From assembly GCA_001766655.1 (NCBI GenBank), contig MJCC01000020.1, forward strand, positions 221,483-285,482: a DNA stretch of 64,000 nt, written 5' to 3'. Below the pieces are notes generated by a model, which saw only the letters and a program-made list of their open reading frames with translations, had not been told where the DNA came from and did no database searches. Positions 46,453 through 56,931 of this stretch are shown piece after piece. The stretch's first letter is position 1; the number at the start of each line of letters is the position of its first letter. The translations under genes and the position numbers were made by a program. This stretch comes from Phytomonas francai. Lineage: Eukaryota > Euglenozoa > Kinetoplastea > Trypanosomatida > Trypanosomatidae.

Positions 46453-47423
46453 AGGTTTCTTTCATCTGCGTCTTTGTGTGTGCATGTGTGAAACTTACAA
46501 CCTAAGATATCCTAAGAAAAGCGATAGGTAATAAAAAAAATTCTAGTGAGGTGGGGGTGAAGTGACTTTCTATTAACTGGAATTCTATCAATTTCATCAG
46601 TCAGTCAGGTGATAATAGACCACTGCGGCGCCTGTTCCGCTTAGATATGCTTATTATTTGAAGGACGTGAAGACGAGTTCCCGCCAACAAAATTGCCTTT
46701 CCAATTCAATGGAATTGCAGTTCTCTAAAGCTTTTTTCGAAAAATGATAGGCTTATGAGACTTTGACTCGCTTCTCTATTCACTACCAGACAAAAGGATC
46801 AGCTTTTTTTTTATCCTTTAATTCATTGTACAAGATAATACTACAATAAAATGAAAACAGATACGCAGGTTGGACCTATTTATTACTTTTTTTTTCTTAA
46901 TTTCTTAGGAATGATATTTTTAAACCACTTTCCAATTTCGCAACTTATAAAGGAGAAACGTGGATGTATTTCATTTACGAAGAGCATCAGACGAGGACAG
47001 GGATGGTTTCTCTCTCTCGCCATTCTTTTTTTATTTTTGCATTGCTGAGAGATCAAATAGCATATGTGAAACAATTGTGTTGCTATCGGTGTATCTGGGT
47101 TGTTTTTCCTACCCTTCCCACCGCTTATTTGCATCTATATGCTGATGAGAGCACGGTAGTGTAATACACTCACTAACCTTAAACACCGAATACTTCTATA
47201 AATACTTTATTATTATTATTCTCTAGATATTTCTATTGATTTAGAAGTTGCATTTTTTTTGTGTGTTTAGATCATTTTTACCGCACGTATATTAAACTAA
47301 ACAATTCTTACGGGTTTTATTTCGATAAGACATATTCGAAAGCTCACACTTGTAGCAGATACATTTAAATTACATAGTTTTCTCCCTCACCCTATCCCCG
47401 TCTGCGACTCTCTCTGGGTGACA
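46453..47423 (+). other. AT-rich intergenic region with acceptor of the PEF gene
   Basis: Spacer with T runs. CATTTTTTTT plus GTGTGTTTAG (AG at 47269-47270) is the best acceptor, giving a leader of about 153 nt. A later pyrimidine tract (47380-47418) has no AG before the start codon. The short open frames 46851-47164 look non-coding. Confidence 0.45.
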
Positions 47424-48119
47424 ATGTATTATCCAACTCAGCAGCCCCCTCACAATGCGTTCCTGCCTGTCCCACCACCCAATCAGTCTCCTCCGCCTAG
47501 TGGCGGATATCCCACAGCCGCCTCCTCTAACCAGGTTCCCTCAAATGCTTGTGGATACCCGCATCTGCCTTTCCCCCTCCCAGGCTCCTACCCGGTCGAC
47601 ACTACCATGCTTCCATACACGCCAGAGGTGTCAGTAGCGTTTCGAGAAGCTGACAAAGACGGCAGTAGCACCATTGATATCCACGAACTCAATCGAGTTC
47701 TTTCTTCAGCTAGCGCGACTTTCAGTCTGTCTACAACAGAAAAATTAGTCGGAATGTTTGGCAAAGAATGTCGAGGGCTGATTACCTTTGATGAGTTCAA
47801 TAAGCTGTACATTTTCATCAAGACTATGTATGAAGGATTCACCAAACGCGATCAATCCAATGACGGACGCCTAAATGGCAACGAAATACGTTTGGCGCTC
47901 GACGAGCGTGGCTACAGAATCTCGGAGCAGACATTTCAAGCGTTAATGCGCAAGTTTGATCATACCGGCAGCGGCACCTTGGGATTTGATGACTACATTG
48001 AACTGTCCATTTATATTTCCAAGGTACGGGGTGTTTTTGGGTTTTATGATCGACAGAATACAGGGGAAGTTATTTTCAATTTTGACACCTTTGTAGCTGG
48101 GAGCCTCGCTACTCTTTGA
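47424..48119 (+). CDS. Penta-EF-hand protein (ALG-2/peflin-like)
   Basis: 231 aa. The N-terminal 70 residues are Pro/Gln/Gly/Tyr-rich (QQPPHNAFLPVPPPNQSPPP), as in peflin and ALG-2. EF-hand 1 has a canonical loop DKDGSSTIDIHE (77-88). A degenerate EF2 follows (ECRGLITFDEFNKLYIFI). EF3 has DQSNDGRLNGNE (about 142-153), EF4 has DHTGSGTLGFDDY (about 179-190), and a final degenerate EF5 (DRQNTGEVIFNFDTFVAG) serves for dimerisation in the family. PEF proteins bind calcium and act as adaptors in ESCRT, membrane-repair and ER-exit events. A GTG lies two codons upstream (47418), but the ATG at 47424 is the likely start. It ends in TGA, where related proteins also end, so TGA is a true stop in this genome. 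Confidence 0.92.
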   Translation: MYYPTQQPPHNAFLPVPPPNQSPPPSGGYPTAASSNQVPSNACGYPHLPFPLPGSYPVDTTMLPYTPEVSVAFREADKDGSSTIDIHELNRVLSSASATFSLSTTEKLVGMFGKECRGLITFDEFNKLYIFIKTMYEGFTKRDQSNDGRLNGNEIRLALDERGYRISEQTFQALMRKFDHTGSGTLGFDDYIELSIYISKVRGVFGFYDRQNTGEVIFNFDTFVAGSLATL

Positions 48120-48733
48120 AAAATTCTTCATTCAGTCATTGAATATGTATTTAACCGTTAATGTGGTCAAGGACTTTTTTTTTGATAGTATTGTTTCTTT
48201 TGTTTATCAAAAACACTGACATCAGTGAAAGTACTTTTCTAGCTAGAGGGATTCACTTATGCTGTATTTATAGTCGTTATGTGACAATATTTCTTTTTGC
48301 CTTTAACTATCGGTCATTTCAACAGCTTCAGGATATTTTTGCAACTAACTACAGATTTATCCCCTTTCATAAGCTTAATCAATCTTCATTTGCAAATTCT
48401 TTTGATGTATTTTCTAACGCAAACTGGGTATATTTCTCGAAAAATAGTTGTGCTTTGTTTCGAAAACAAAGACAAAGTTAATTAGGGATCGTGATTAGTA
48501 GCATTTTACCTTTTAATTCAACGTAATTATTTCCGAGATAGTTATCTTAAAGCGCAACCATCTGCTTTCACGAGCGCATTCTGTTCGAACAGTATAAAGG
48601 CTTGTGTTGGAGACAATCAAAAGCTCTTAGCGCTTTGCAACAAGAGCCGATTGGTTTACTTTCAACGCGCTGAACAAAGCGTATAGTTTTTATGTATTAA
48701 AACCAAAGTGAACTTTCTTCAATTTATTTTTTC

Positions 48734-48787
<54 letters not shown>

Positions 48788-49104
48788 GATACAATATTCT
48801 ACTGTTTGTACGGTTCTCTATTATGGTGAGGACAAGGGTACAGCACCAACCAAAAATTAACCACAACAGGAGAAGACACAGATCTGAAAAGACATTTCTA
48901 TTTCAAGACTGAGAGACATGAGGAGAAGAGAGAAAACAATGGGTCTATCCCTATTTGTTTCTAGGCTTCAGTATCTAAATATTTCACCATCAAAGCATAC
49001 AAATTTATCGAGTGTCTAAAAGAATAGTGTGTCAAGAATTACCTTTACGCAGCCTCAGATAGGGTACATACAAAATAAAAACTCAACTTCTGACTTTAGG
49101 AATC
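48120..49104 (+). other. AT-rich intergenic region with TA repeat
   Basis: Contains a T-rich tract (48719-48735), the TA repeat and an AG at 48781-48782. Another AG at 49097-49098, preceded by AACTTCTGACTTT, would give a 6-nt leader. The open frames at 48161-48485 are Phe-rich, T-run derived and probably non-coding. Confidence 0.45.
48736..48782. repeat. (TA)n microsatellite
   Basis: A TA run of about 40 bp between a pyrimidine tract and an AG upstream of the next gene. Confidence 0.9.
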
Positions 49105-52100
49105 ATGCTAGATCACTCGTTAGATGAGTACTACGCAGCTTGTCATTTGGATTCCGACAGCGATGTTTTATCTACAACTTCACCCGACGATGCTGGTATT
49201 GGTTCATGGTGCGCCACATCTGTTGTAGTATCGCCGCTCCGCGGTCGTGCTCGAATGTTGGGTTCCCAGCACAGCGCGAGCTATGCGAATATCCGTCAGA
49301 ACAAGATGCACTTTCAAGGTAAGGAAAACAACTTGGAATTGTGTTTGGTGGGTGGTAGCCAGAGAACACTTGGGCAAACACAAGACCAGGCAACTAGGAG
49401 GGAGATCATCCGAGCCCTGAAAAAGCCTTTTAGTGCGCATGTAGGCTTCGCCACGATGGAAAAAGAGGACATTGTCCAGTGTGGCCCTTTAACGCGTCTG
49501 CAGCAAGCCCATAGCCTCGACACAGAGAAAGGTTCGTCAACGTCTTTGAATAAGGAAAAGGTTCGAGAGCTCCTTTTGTTTGACGTGCTGTGTGCTTTGA
49601 GGCAGAGCGCGTGCAAATTCTGCGTCAAGGAAGCGATCCCTGATGGGCCGTTTACTATGAATAGTAGCAAGACCAAGCTTCCTGCAGTGTGGAAATTCAA
49701 GCCCGAGGCACGTAGCCAATTGCTTTCTGAAAAAGGCGGGGTCCCGTATGAAAGCGCACTGCAGAGATTACTGAGCATCGCCAACGATATCCATGCACTT
49801 CAAGCTCAACTGGACGCTTTTTATGCACAACACCAGAGGATACGCACAGGTGCAACTGTAACGTATTCTGCCGAGGCAGCATTTTTCTTCAGCAAGGGCA
49901 GCATTGGGGATCACACAGTTCATGCTGATCGTGCTATAGGTTGGACTGCTCTCCATACGCTCCTTCGATTTGCAGAGCTTGTGAGTGCATGGATGCAGGA
50001 ATTTAAAGTTTGGGTATTTCGGCTTCAGGAGGAACTTATGGGACACCCCGGATCGTGCGAACCATTGGCCCCGTCAATGAATGGTACAGCGATGATGGGA
50101 CGGTGCGTAAGCGACATTGACCCAGCGTCTTGCGAGGTACCATGTGCTCCCCCTCCTCCAATCGAGGACAGGATGAGAGGACTTGTCAATTCACACCTCC
50201 AACCATCGCAACAAGGCCCCACACAAGGCGTGAAAAAGATGCACAAAACAGAAGAGATATTCTCAGGCACCTTGTTAAGAGCGCATTCCGTAAACACGAG
50301 GTTTGTTTTTCTTGATGATTTGTGTCTTCTCCAAGTTGTCGGCGCTGTTGAACGCAATGCCATCCTCCTGCAGCGGTGTCTGGTTATCATTAACGAAAGT
50401 GATTGCTTCCACGTATTTCAGACAAAGTTTGATAGCTCATGCGGTGTGGCGACGCGTGATGGGAATTCCGAAAAGGACAATGAGGAGGCCGCTCCAGGTC
50501 AACCCCCTCTGAACACCTCGGCAATGGAGCTTGCGTTTTTGATCGAATGCACTGAACCTGGGGCTACACTACTTGACTATCTCATCATTCAGCTCAGTGC
50601 TCTTCAGCATCCTGGTGCGATGGATTTGTACCGTTTATATATGTCGCTCCTTATTCATTGTGCTTGGCCATATGTAATTCTTTCGACGACCGCCATATTT
50701 GGGTTTGTACACGGCATCGACACACAAAAATGGCGTCAGCAGCTTCCGCGGCTCTTTCGCTCTTCGTTTTCGCACATTCGTGTTGGTGGTGCGCACCGGC
50801 GCTTCCCAACCGATGTATTATCGCTGATTTTGAGCTGCGTCGACTATCAAAAAAGTGCCGTTTCTTTGGAACCCTTCAAAACTCTTTCGATGCTTTCGTC
50901 TGCGCGGCGATTTATTCTGCACAGTTTGCAAGCCTTTGCGAAGCGAAAATGTAAAAACCAAAGTGTAAAGGATCATGGTGAGAGGCAAAACGCTAGTATT
51001 GGACCAAACACGGTTCAACCTCCAGAGGAGCCCTCAAACCTCGCTCCAGCAACATCTACATGGACGAGTCTCAGAAGCACTAGCGAAAAACTCGCCGCGG
51101 GCATCCGGCATAACTCCCTGAATTGCCAATCTGGGCCCGCTTTCGAAGGTAAAACGGAAGATAAGGGACAGATGGAAAACAGGCTGCAGACGAAATTGCG
51201 GTCACAAGGGCTGCTTCAGCAACCAGTCGGCTGCTCTTGGGTTCCATTCAAGCGTGAAGGCGATCGTTTTCCCTCTCCAGGTCAACATTTAGAATTTCTT
51301 TTGGAATCTCCAGAGGCTTTGCCACTGTGTCTTACCACCGTAGAATCAGATGCCTTAGCGTTTCGTCATAGCGTTGGCGTTTCAGAGGTCGTGAGGGAAG
51401 GTTGGAAAGGAAGCGAAGGCATTGCCCAACCGCACCGCCGGGGCTCGGTTTGGTGTCTTCAGGTTTGTGACTCCAAGACGTCTCCTGAGCTTCTATTGAG
51501 TAAGACGTGGCCCTGTAAACGAATGGGCGATATTGATATATGGGAGGGGGTGGGCGGGAGCTCTGAGGAAGACCGTCAAGACATTTATAAAAGTCTCCTC
51601 TGGCTGGACAAGGCGATGCCGGCTGCCAGGTGGATTGCCGCGGCACTGCTCATCCCCATTGGGGTTGTGGTGCAGCAACTCCAACAGCAACGAGCGGGAA
51701 GGCTCTTCCGAGGTTTAGGCTCGACATCATCTCCGATTGGTCTATCCAAGGCATCCCAACGCGCACCCGAGCCGCATATTGTGTGGCCTGACAATCAGGA
51801 AGACAACATGCTCGATAGTGAAGCGCCTTTCGAGAACTACCTTGAATCAGGGAAGGCGCAACTAGTGAATTCTGGGGCAATCGCGCGGTGCCAAACAGGA
51901 CTCGATATGACGCCCTCTTCTATTCCTCGGTCATTAGTCTCTCTTAATTTTGCCGACGCTTTAGATCTTCTTCTCGATGTTGCCCTGTGTCGTGACAAGG
52001 AGTGCATCCTCGAACGTTTCCTCGAGCGCCTTTATGTGGAGCCACGCTGGTGGCAACGCACAAGTACTTGCAAAAACTCACATGGTCGCGGTCGCGATGA

Positions 52101-53322
52101 TGCTGGTCCTACCGGGGGAACCACCTCGACACTCATCAGCAGCCTTTTTACCGAAGCCCTTAGAGGCAGGCGTCACGGGAATCTGGTTCAGCTGTGCGTT
52201 TTACCTAAACGGGGAAAAATACCTGCACGAGAGAAAGTCAAGTCCGACGCCGCATCGAAAGACGCTGACCCACGCGCCAAAGCCGTTGTTGGGGCAGATG
52301 GCGAGAGTCTCCTCGCGTACGAAATGCTCGATGTATTTGAGTCGTTTCAACTCATTTTTCATTTTCCCGAAGAGCTGGAATTGATTCTGCTCCCGAGGCG
52401 ACTTTCTGTCCGACTCGGGAGCGAGGTGGGTATTGTTGAGAGCACCTACGCTACATTGTTCTGGGGAAAGCGCCGTGGGGGAGTGCCCGATAGTGGTTGG
52501 CATGATAATAAGCAGGTGCACCAAGATCCAACCATGAGCATCACCAAACCAGGCCAGCGTGTCGGCGACAGGTATACAAAGCCGAAGGATGTGTGGAGCT
52601 GCGCGTTTGGGTATATGTGTGCCCTCCATTTTGCCCAAATAACCTTGAGGGAACACCGCAAGTCGTTGCATATCCGTGACACCCAAGACAGACAACTTCT
52701 TTCCGTCCTGGGCCGACCGCTGGCTTCCGCTACTCCTCATACTACTGCTACTAACACTGGCGGCCACATCCACAGCGACGCCAATTCGCTACGTTTTGTT
52801 GCGCGCAGTCTTGGCAGTTCCTATTTTTTTCTTTGTTTTGCAGTCGACACACTCCTTACCTTCACCCAGCGCGAGGTGGCGATTGCGATCTACAAGTTAG
52901 AGCACTTGTTGAAAAGAACGGAGGCTCTCAATTCAGCAATGCAGCTTTGTCAAGAGCTCGATACGGTTCTTGTTGGGGTTGACCACATGTGTTTCCTTGC
53001 GGGAACAAGCGCCACCTCGCCTCACGGGAATCCCCTTCACGGTGATGACCAGAGGGCTACGGGGTCAGACACAGAGATCGATGCCAGACTCACGCTGCGA
53101 GCACATATTCACACCATTCTATCTTTAGCACTGGACCCGTCACGTATGCCACCCAAGTTCCTCGGCACACGTACCAGAAACGCGATAGAGGCCCTCGTGG
53201 CGCTAGTAAGCGCGCTGCAGGACTTCTCGTTATTAAAGAATCGATTACGCCCGTTGCTGGTGCTTCTGACTTTCAATAATTTCTTCGGCTCTGACAATTG
53301 CATTTCCTTTCAGTTTAGGTAA
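49105..53322 (+). CDS. Possible gamma-tubulin complex component (Spc97/Spc98-like)
   Basis: 1,405 aa. Assignment is tentative. Residues about 210-310 (SALQRLLSIANDIHALQAQL, TALHTLLRFAELVSAWMQEF) look like the helical GRIP1 region of gamma-tubulin complex proteins. LYRLYMSLLIHCAWPYVILS (about 505-530) matches their conserved pattern before the WLYHGEL-type motif, here replaced by AIFGFVHG. Later segments (SFQLIFHFPEELELILLPRR; AIAIYKLEHLLKRTEALNSA) are where a GRIP2 domain would give the gamma-tubulin contact. Long Ser/Gly-rich inserts separate these blocks. In the family such proteins build the microtubule-nucleating ring at basal bodies. The alternative is an unrelated large helical protein specific to kinetoplastids. 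The ATG at 49105 follows a TTTAG by 6 nt. Confidence 0.6.
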   Translation: MLDHSLDEYYAACHLDSDSDVLSTTSPDDAGIGSWCATSVVVSPLRGRARMLGSQHSASYANIRQNKMHFQGKENNLELCLVGGSQRTLGQTQDQATRREIIRALKKPFSAHVGFATMEKEDIVQCGPLTRLQQAHSLDTEKGSSTSLNKEKVRELLLFDVLCALRQSACKFCVKEAIPDGPFTMNSSKTKLPAVWKFKPEARSQLLSEKGGVPYESALQRLLSIANDIHALQAQLDAFYAQHQRIRTGATVTYSAEAAFFFSKGSIGDHTVHADRAIGWTALHTLLRFAELVSAWMQEFKVWVFRLQEELMGHPGSCEPLAPSMNGTAMMGRCVSDIDPASCEVPCAPPPPIEDRMRGLVNSHLQPSQQGPTQGVKKMHKTEEIFSGTLLRAHSVNTRFVFLDDLCLLQVVGAVERNAILLQRCLVIINESDCFHVFQTKFDSSCGVATRDGNSEKDNEEAAPGQPPLNTSAMELAFLIECTEPGATLLDYLIIQLSALQHPGAMDLYRLYMSLLIHCAWPYVILSTTAIFGFVHGIDTQKWRQQLPRLFRSSFSHIRVGGAHRRFPTDVLSLILSCVDYQKSAVSLEPFKTLSMLSSARRFILHSLQAFAKRKCKNQSVKDHGERQNASIGPNTVQPPEEPSNLAPATSTWTSLRSTSEKLAAGIRHNSLNCQSGPAFEGKTEDKGQMENRLQTKLRSQGLLQQPVGCSWVPFKREGDRFPSPGQHLEFLLESPEALPLCLTTVESDALAFRHSVGVSEVVREGWKGSEGIAQPHRRGSVWCLQVCDSKTSPELLLSKTWPCKRMGDIDIWEGVGGSSEEDRQDIYKSLLWLDKAMPAARWIAAALLIPIGVVVQQLQQQRAGRLFRGLGSTSSPIGLSKASQRAPEPHIVWPDNQEDNMLDSEAPFENYLESGKAQLVNSGAIARCQTGLDMTPSSIPRSLVSLNFADALDLLLDVALCRDKECILERFLERLYVEPRWWQRTSTCKNSHGRGRDDAGPTGGTTSTLISSLFTEALRGRRHGNLVQLCVLPKRGKIPAREKVKSDAASKDADPRAKAVVGADGESLLAYEMLDVFESFQLIFHFPEELELILLPRRLSVRLGSEVGIVESTYATLFWGKRRGGVPDSGWHDNKQVHQDPTMSITKPGQRVGDRYTKPKDVWSCAFGYMCALHFAQITLREHRKSLHIRDTQDRQLLSVLGRPLASATPHTTATNTGGHIHSDANSLRFVARSLGSSYFFLCFAVDTLLTFTQREVAIAIYKLEHLLKRTEALNSAMQLCQELDTVLVGVDHMCFLAGTSATSPHGNPLHGDDQRATGSDTEIDARLTLRAHIHTILSLALDPSRMPPKFLGTRTRNAIEALVALVSALQDFSLLKNRLRPLLVLLTFNNFFGSDNCISFQFR

Positions 53323-53571
53323 ACGCTGGGGCGGTCTCCATATTTTTTTTGGCTTTAACCCTTTCGTCTGACTTTTGAACTTTGTCTCAACTCTGCCTTT
53401 AGGAGGTATCGACATTGGTCTATAAAAAATCTGTTTTCCACTCTCCTCCTCCTTATGGTCATACGATACGGTGTGGCTGATCTCTTGAACATAAAGAGAT
53501 CTCTCTTTCGCCATATATATATATACCTATATGTAAAGTTGCACAGCTGTCAAGGGTCTTTTACCTAAAAA
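53323..53571 (+). other. Short intergenic region
   Basis: Contains a CTCTCTTTCGCC tract (about 53501-53512), a short TA run (53513-53526), and AGs at 53537-53538 and 53544-53545 that would give leaders of about 27-33 nt for the LRR gene. Confidence 0.4.
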
Positions 53572-55590
53572 ATGCCCACACCTACTTCCTTTAACCATAC
53601 AAAGGTCCAGACGGAGTCCCAGACACACAAATTTAGACATACAACACAGCAAGAAAACAATAGTGTTCGCCTGTGTTCCGAAGAAATATCTCAAGGGTCA
53701 TCTCCTTCACAATTCAAATTCAACGAAATGGATGAGCTAGCGGCCATGGAGACCCCCCAAGCGGAGTGCGAGAGTGCAGAGTATCCATTGATGCTTCCAA
53801 GCAAGCACGCGCCTCCATCCGAAGAGGCGAGTGACACTTGTAATTCGGGGCCTTCCCGGACCCAAAAACCGTATAGCTGCAAGCAGGACTCCGACTCAAA
53901 TCGCACTGGTACACCTATAGACCGTGATACAATCATCGTAGAAGAGATTTCAAACGCATATCAATTGGCCATATCGATTCTTCCAAAACGCAACCTTGTG
54001 GGGGGACCGGAGGCTGTGGCCAACGCTTTTCTCGACGTCCACCATGTAGAGCTCTTTGGTCGCCATTTACGCTCGACCGCCGCCGCAGAGTACTTTATGA
54101 ACGTCACACATCTTTATCTTCAAAAAAACGAGATTGAGGATATCGAGGGGCTGCAGCTCCTCTCGAATCTCCAGGTTCTTGTCCTTCATCACAACCGAAT
54201 CACCTCAGTTGCTCCATTAGCACCCCTGAAGGATTTGATGTACCTGGACGCAAGCTACAACAATATCGCTCAGATAGGCCCTGCCTCAGACTTGCCGTAC
54301 AGTTCGCTAAAGTATCTAAATTTCATCGGAAACCCATGCTGCCCAGTGCCTAGCGACCCGCTTGAATTTAGTGCCGTACCACCTGACGGTCCACACACAC
54401 CGCGACTCCCCGCGGAGGACTCCACCGAAGCAATCAACCAGTACCGACAACACATTTGTGACATGTGTACTCAAATAGAAATGCTCGACAACACACCATG
54501 CCACCCCAACATCTCAAACAAAAAGGGTAACTTGGAGGAGGGGGAGGAGAAGGGCAGACAGGCGGCGGCCAGTACACTATATCTCATTTCTCCAAGAGTG
54601 AGGGCCGAGTCTATTGGAGATGCCGACACTAATACCAGTGCTGAGGGGTTGCATGCGATTTTCCCAAGCAACCTGGGAAATGCAACAGAGCGTGAAGGCT
54701 GTGGGGGCACAACTTTAGAAATGGAGGGGGGCGACAGATTGGTGTCGGGTAAAAATGAGAATGAACTGCCACATGAGACACTCTCACAGCCCTCATCTTG
54801 TGTCACCACCGCACCATCAGCAGGCGGTCGGACAAGGTTGAGGATGATAGCACAAGCCGAGCATGCCCGAGCACGGCAGGGGTCTTTTCTTTGCCTGGCA
54901 TCCAAGGGTTCGCTGCTGTCTGCTACCCCTGAAGGCAGTGACGAGGACAATGAGGCTAGTGACTCGATGGCGGACGCAACTGATGCTAGGGAAGAGGTCG
55001 AGATTGAGCAGCGGAAAGGCCACAGGAAAGGGAGTTGTGTGGAGGAAAAAGAGGAAGCTCTTACCCCAGTCGGAGGCCTATCTAGTGACCCACTCGCTGT
55101 TGGCTCGGGGTGTGTGTGTGAAAAAAATAACGAGGAGCGCCTTTGGTCACACTTCACACTTCTTCCACAGACGCGACGTCAATTGCTTTCAGGCAAAAAG
55201 GCAACACCTAGGAATAGCCATTGCGTGCCGGGTTCCGCGTCTTTCGCGGGCCCTTTGTTCGATACCACCATGACAAAGGAACCCCATGACTACCTTCTTG
55301 AGGCTGAGGATGAGACACATGCGGCGATGGTCACGGACTTGCGGAGACGCCACAGGAGGGTGTATGAGGATATGAACTACGCAAACCACGTTACTTACAG
55401 CCGTCTGGAGCGGGCACTCGAGGACCAATGGTGCTCTGTAGACAAGGTGGTGCAAACCCGTCACACTATTGTCATGGAGCGACAGCGACGTCTGCGTGCA
55501 CTCGCTTGCGAGCAATCTGCTGCCTACAAGGAATCGCTAGAAATGCTGCAGAAAGAGTCCAAGTGCGATGACATTAATCGCTACCGGTGA
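53572..55590 (+). CDS. Leucine-rich-repeat protein (SDS22-like repeats)
   Basis: 672 aa. Residues about 155-270 hold four SDS22-type LRRs (VTHLYLQKNEIEDIEGLQLL, LQVLVLHHNRITSVAPLAPL, LMYLDASYNNIAQIGP, LKYLNFIGNPCC), ending in a cap with an IEMLDN-like motif (about 305). The N-terminal 120 residues and residues 320-560 are acidic, Ser/Glu-rich and probably disordered. The C-terminal 100 residues are a basic/acidic coiled coil (RRRHRRVYEDMNYANHVTYS and later). SDS22-class LRR proteins with helical tails are common in axonemes (for example LRRC46-like), so a flagellar role is possible but unproven. The stop is TGA. The same frame stays open for 74 more codons after it, in sequence that looks like UTR. 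Confidence 0.8.
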   Translation: MPTPTSFNHTKVQTESQTHKFRHTTQQENNSVRLCSEEISQGSSPSQFKFNEMDELAAMETPQAECESAEYPLMLPSKHAPPSEEASDTCNSGPSRTQKPYSCKQDSDSNRTGTPIDRDTIIVEEISNAYQLAISILPKRNLVGGPEAVANAFLDVHHVELFGRHLRSTAAAEYFMNVTHLYLQKNEIEDIEGLQLLSNLQVLVLHHNRITSVAPLAPLKDLMYLDASYNNIAQIGPASDLPYSSLKYLNFIGNPCCPVPSDPLEFSAVPPDGPHTPRLPAEDSTEAINQYRQHICDMCTQIEMLDNTPCHPNISNKKGNLEEGEEKGRQAAASTLYLISPRVRAESIGDADTNTSAEGLHAIFPSNLGNATEREGCGGTTLEMEGGDRLVSGKNENELPHETLSQPSSCVTTAPSAGGRTRLRMIAQAEHARARQGSFLCLASKGSLLSATPEGSDEDNEASDSMADATDAREEVEIEQRKGHRKGSCVEEKEEALTPVGGLSSDPLAVGSGCVCEKNNEERLWSHFTLLPQTRRQLLSGKKATPRNSHCVPGSASFAGPLFDTTMTKEPHDYLLEAEDETHAAMVTDLRRRHRRVYEDMNYANHVTYSRLERALEDQWCSVDKVVQTRHTIVMERQRRLRALACEQSAAYKESLEMLQKESKCDDINRYR

Positions 55591-56712
55591 GTGTGTTCTT
55601 CTTTTTGCCGATTGCTTACGCTATTCCAATCCCAGTTTGTCGTGAGGACTTTCTTCCTTCTCGGAAACTGTAGGTCGGCTTCTCTGCTCTCACTAATTGA
55701 ACCAATATTGGAGAAAGTAATGTACGGCTTTTCTTGGAACTATTTTCATGGCAAGACCATTCATAAAGAACACCTTAATAGTATCCTGATCGAACTAGGG
55801 CACATACATCTATGACGAAAAACATCAAAAAGCCGTGTCGGACGATCCAGTTACTGAGAATGCCAAGTATTGTTTCACTTACTGTGTGTTTCACCTCCTG
55901 ACGGACGCATCCGTTGCTCATTGTACCATCTATAATTCAAACCAGCGGTTATGAGCTCCACTGACTGGCGTAGGACAAACGAGCCAATCCGAACTCTCAG
56001 CTTCGCAACGCGGTCGTACGTGTGATAAAACCGCGAAAATGGATCCCCTCCTTTTTTCTAAATCAACGAAGCGCTATCCCAATTACTAAATAAGTGACAA
56101 ATTGTATAATATCGAAACCGAAGCTTGGCTCCAGGAATGCTAGGTAGTGTAATTATCAACAATCAACACCTCAAAAGACAGCAAAGTAAGGTTTTAGGAA
56201 CCATGGATGCGAAAAAGTACCTTTTCCATCGTAGAATCTCGGCTCCAAGATATTGAGATGAGCGACGGCAACGTTGCGTATGCGTGCAATTTTTTAATTC
56301 CATGAGAAATATTGGTCGCTCTAGAGACTGAAGGGTGTGGGGGAGACCGGGGATGCTTCCTAAAGATAGAAAGATCGCGGTGTGTTTAGTCAGATAGGCG
56401 TAGACTTTGTGGCCTAACATTTTTTCAAACCTATTTGACCACTTGGACTTCATGTTTTGAGACAGGTTCAGAGTTGAGGAATTATACCGATCGTGCTGTG
56501 AAAGTGTTCCGTACTCTTCGGCTCAATCTGCATTGCCCTTAACTGGCCTCCGCCGTGTGTTCCTCTTTCTTTTACGAGGGTATCCCTTTCCAGAACCTTT
56601 TTATCTGATGCAGCTGCAAGCAGCACCAGGTAGAAAGAATTCTTTAACCAATAAAAAATGAGAAAGAGAGGGATGAGGAATTGATTTGAATTACTTTACG
56701 CGTCCAACGTAT
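55591..56712. other. Intergenic region
   Basis: Probably the 3' UTR and spacer. The frame 55591-55815 is the in-frame continuation of the LRR gene after its TGA; it begins with a pyrimidine-rich stretch and has no family resemblance. No RNA gene was recognised. C/D-like words near 55813 and 55853 lack a closing stem. Confidence 0.5.
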
Positions 56713-56791
56713 TCTTCCTTTTTGTACTTGTTCTATGACTATCATCTATCTTCATCCTCTTCTTCTTATTCACCCACTTGAATTCTTTTAG
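56713..56791 (+). promoter_or_regulatory. Predicted trans-splice acceptor of the glycosyltransferase-like gene
   Basis: This is one of the longest pyrimidine tracts in the window, with repeated CTTC/TCTT words, ending in TTCTTTTAG with the AG at 56790-56791. The implied 141-nt leader includes an upstream ORF of 11 codons (ATG at 56853, stop TGA at 56886). The intact processing signal argues that the downstream locus is still expressed. Confidence 0.5.
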
Positions 56792-56931
56792 ACATAAAGA
56801 CAACGTCCATTCCGTTCGCTTTGTTCAGAGGTATACGCGTTTGCCACTCGGAAATGTTCACAATGGAGAGGTCTAAAAAAATGGTATGACTACTAAACCG
56901 CTTGCCAAGGGAGTGACCAAGGAAGATTTTT

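Noticed and set aside
55813..55857. C/D-like words ATGACGA and CTGA on the + strand
   Set aside because: No terminal stem and too short for two guides.
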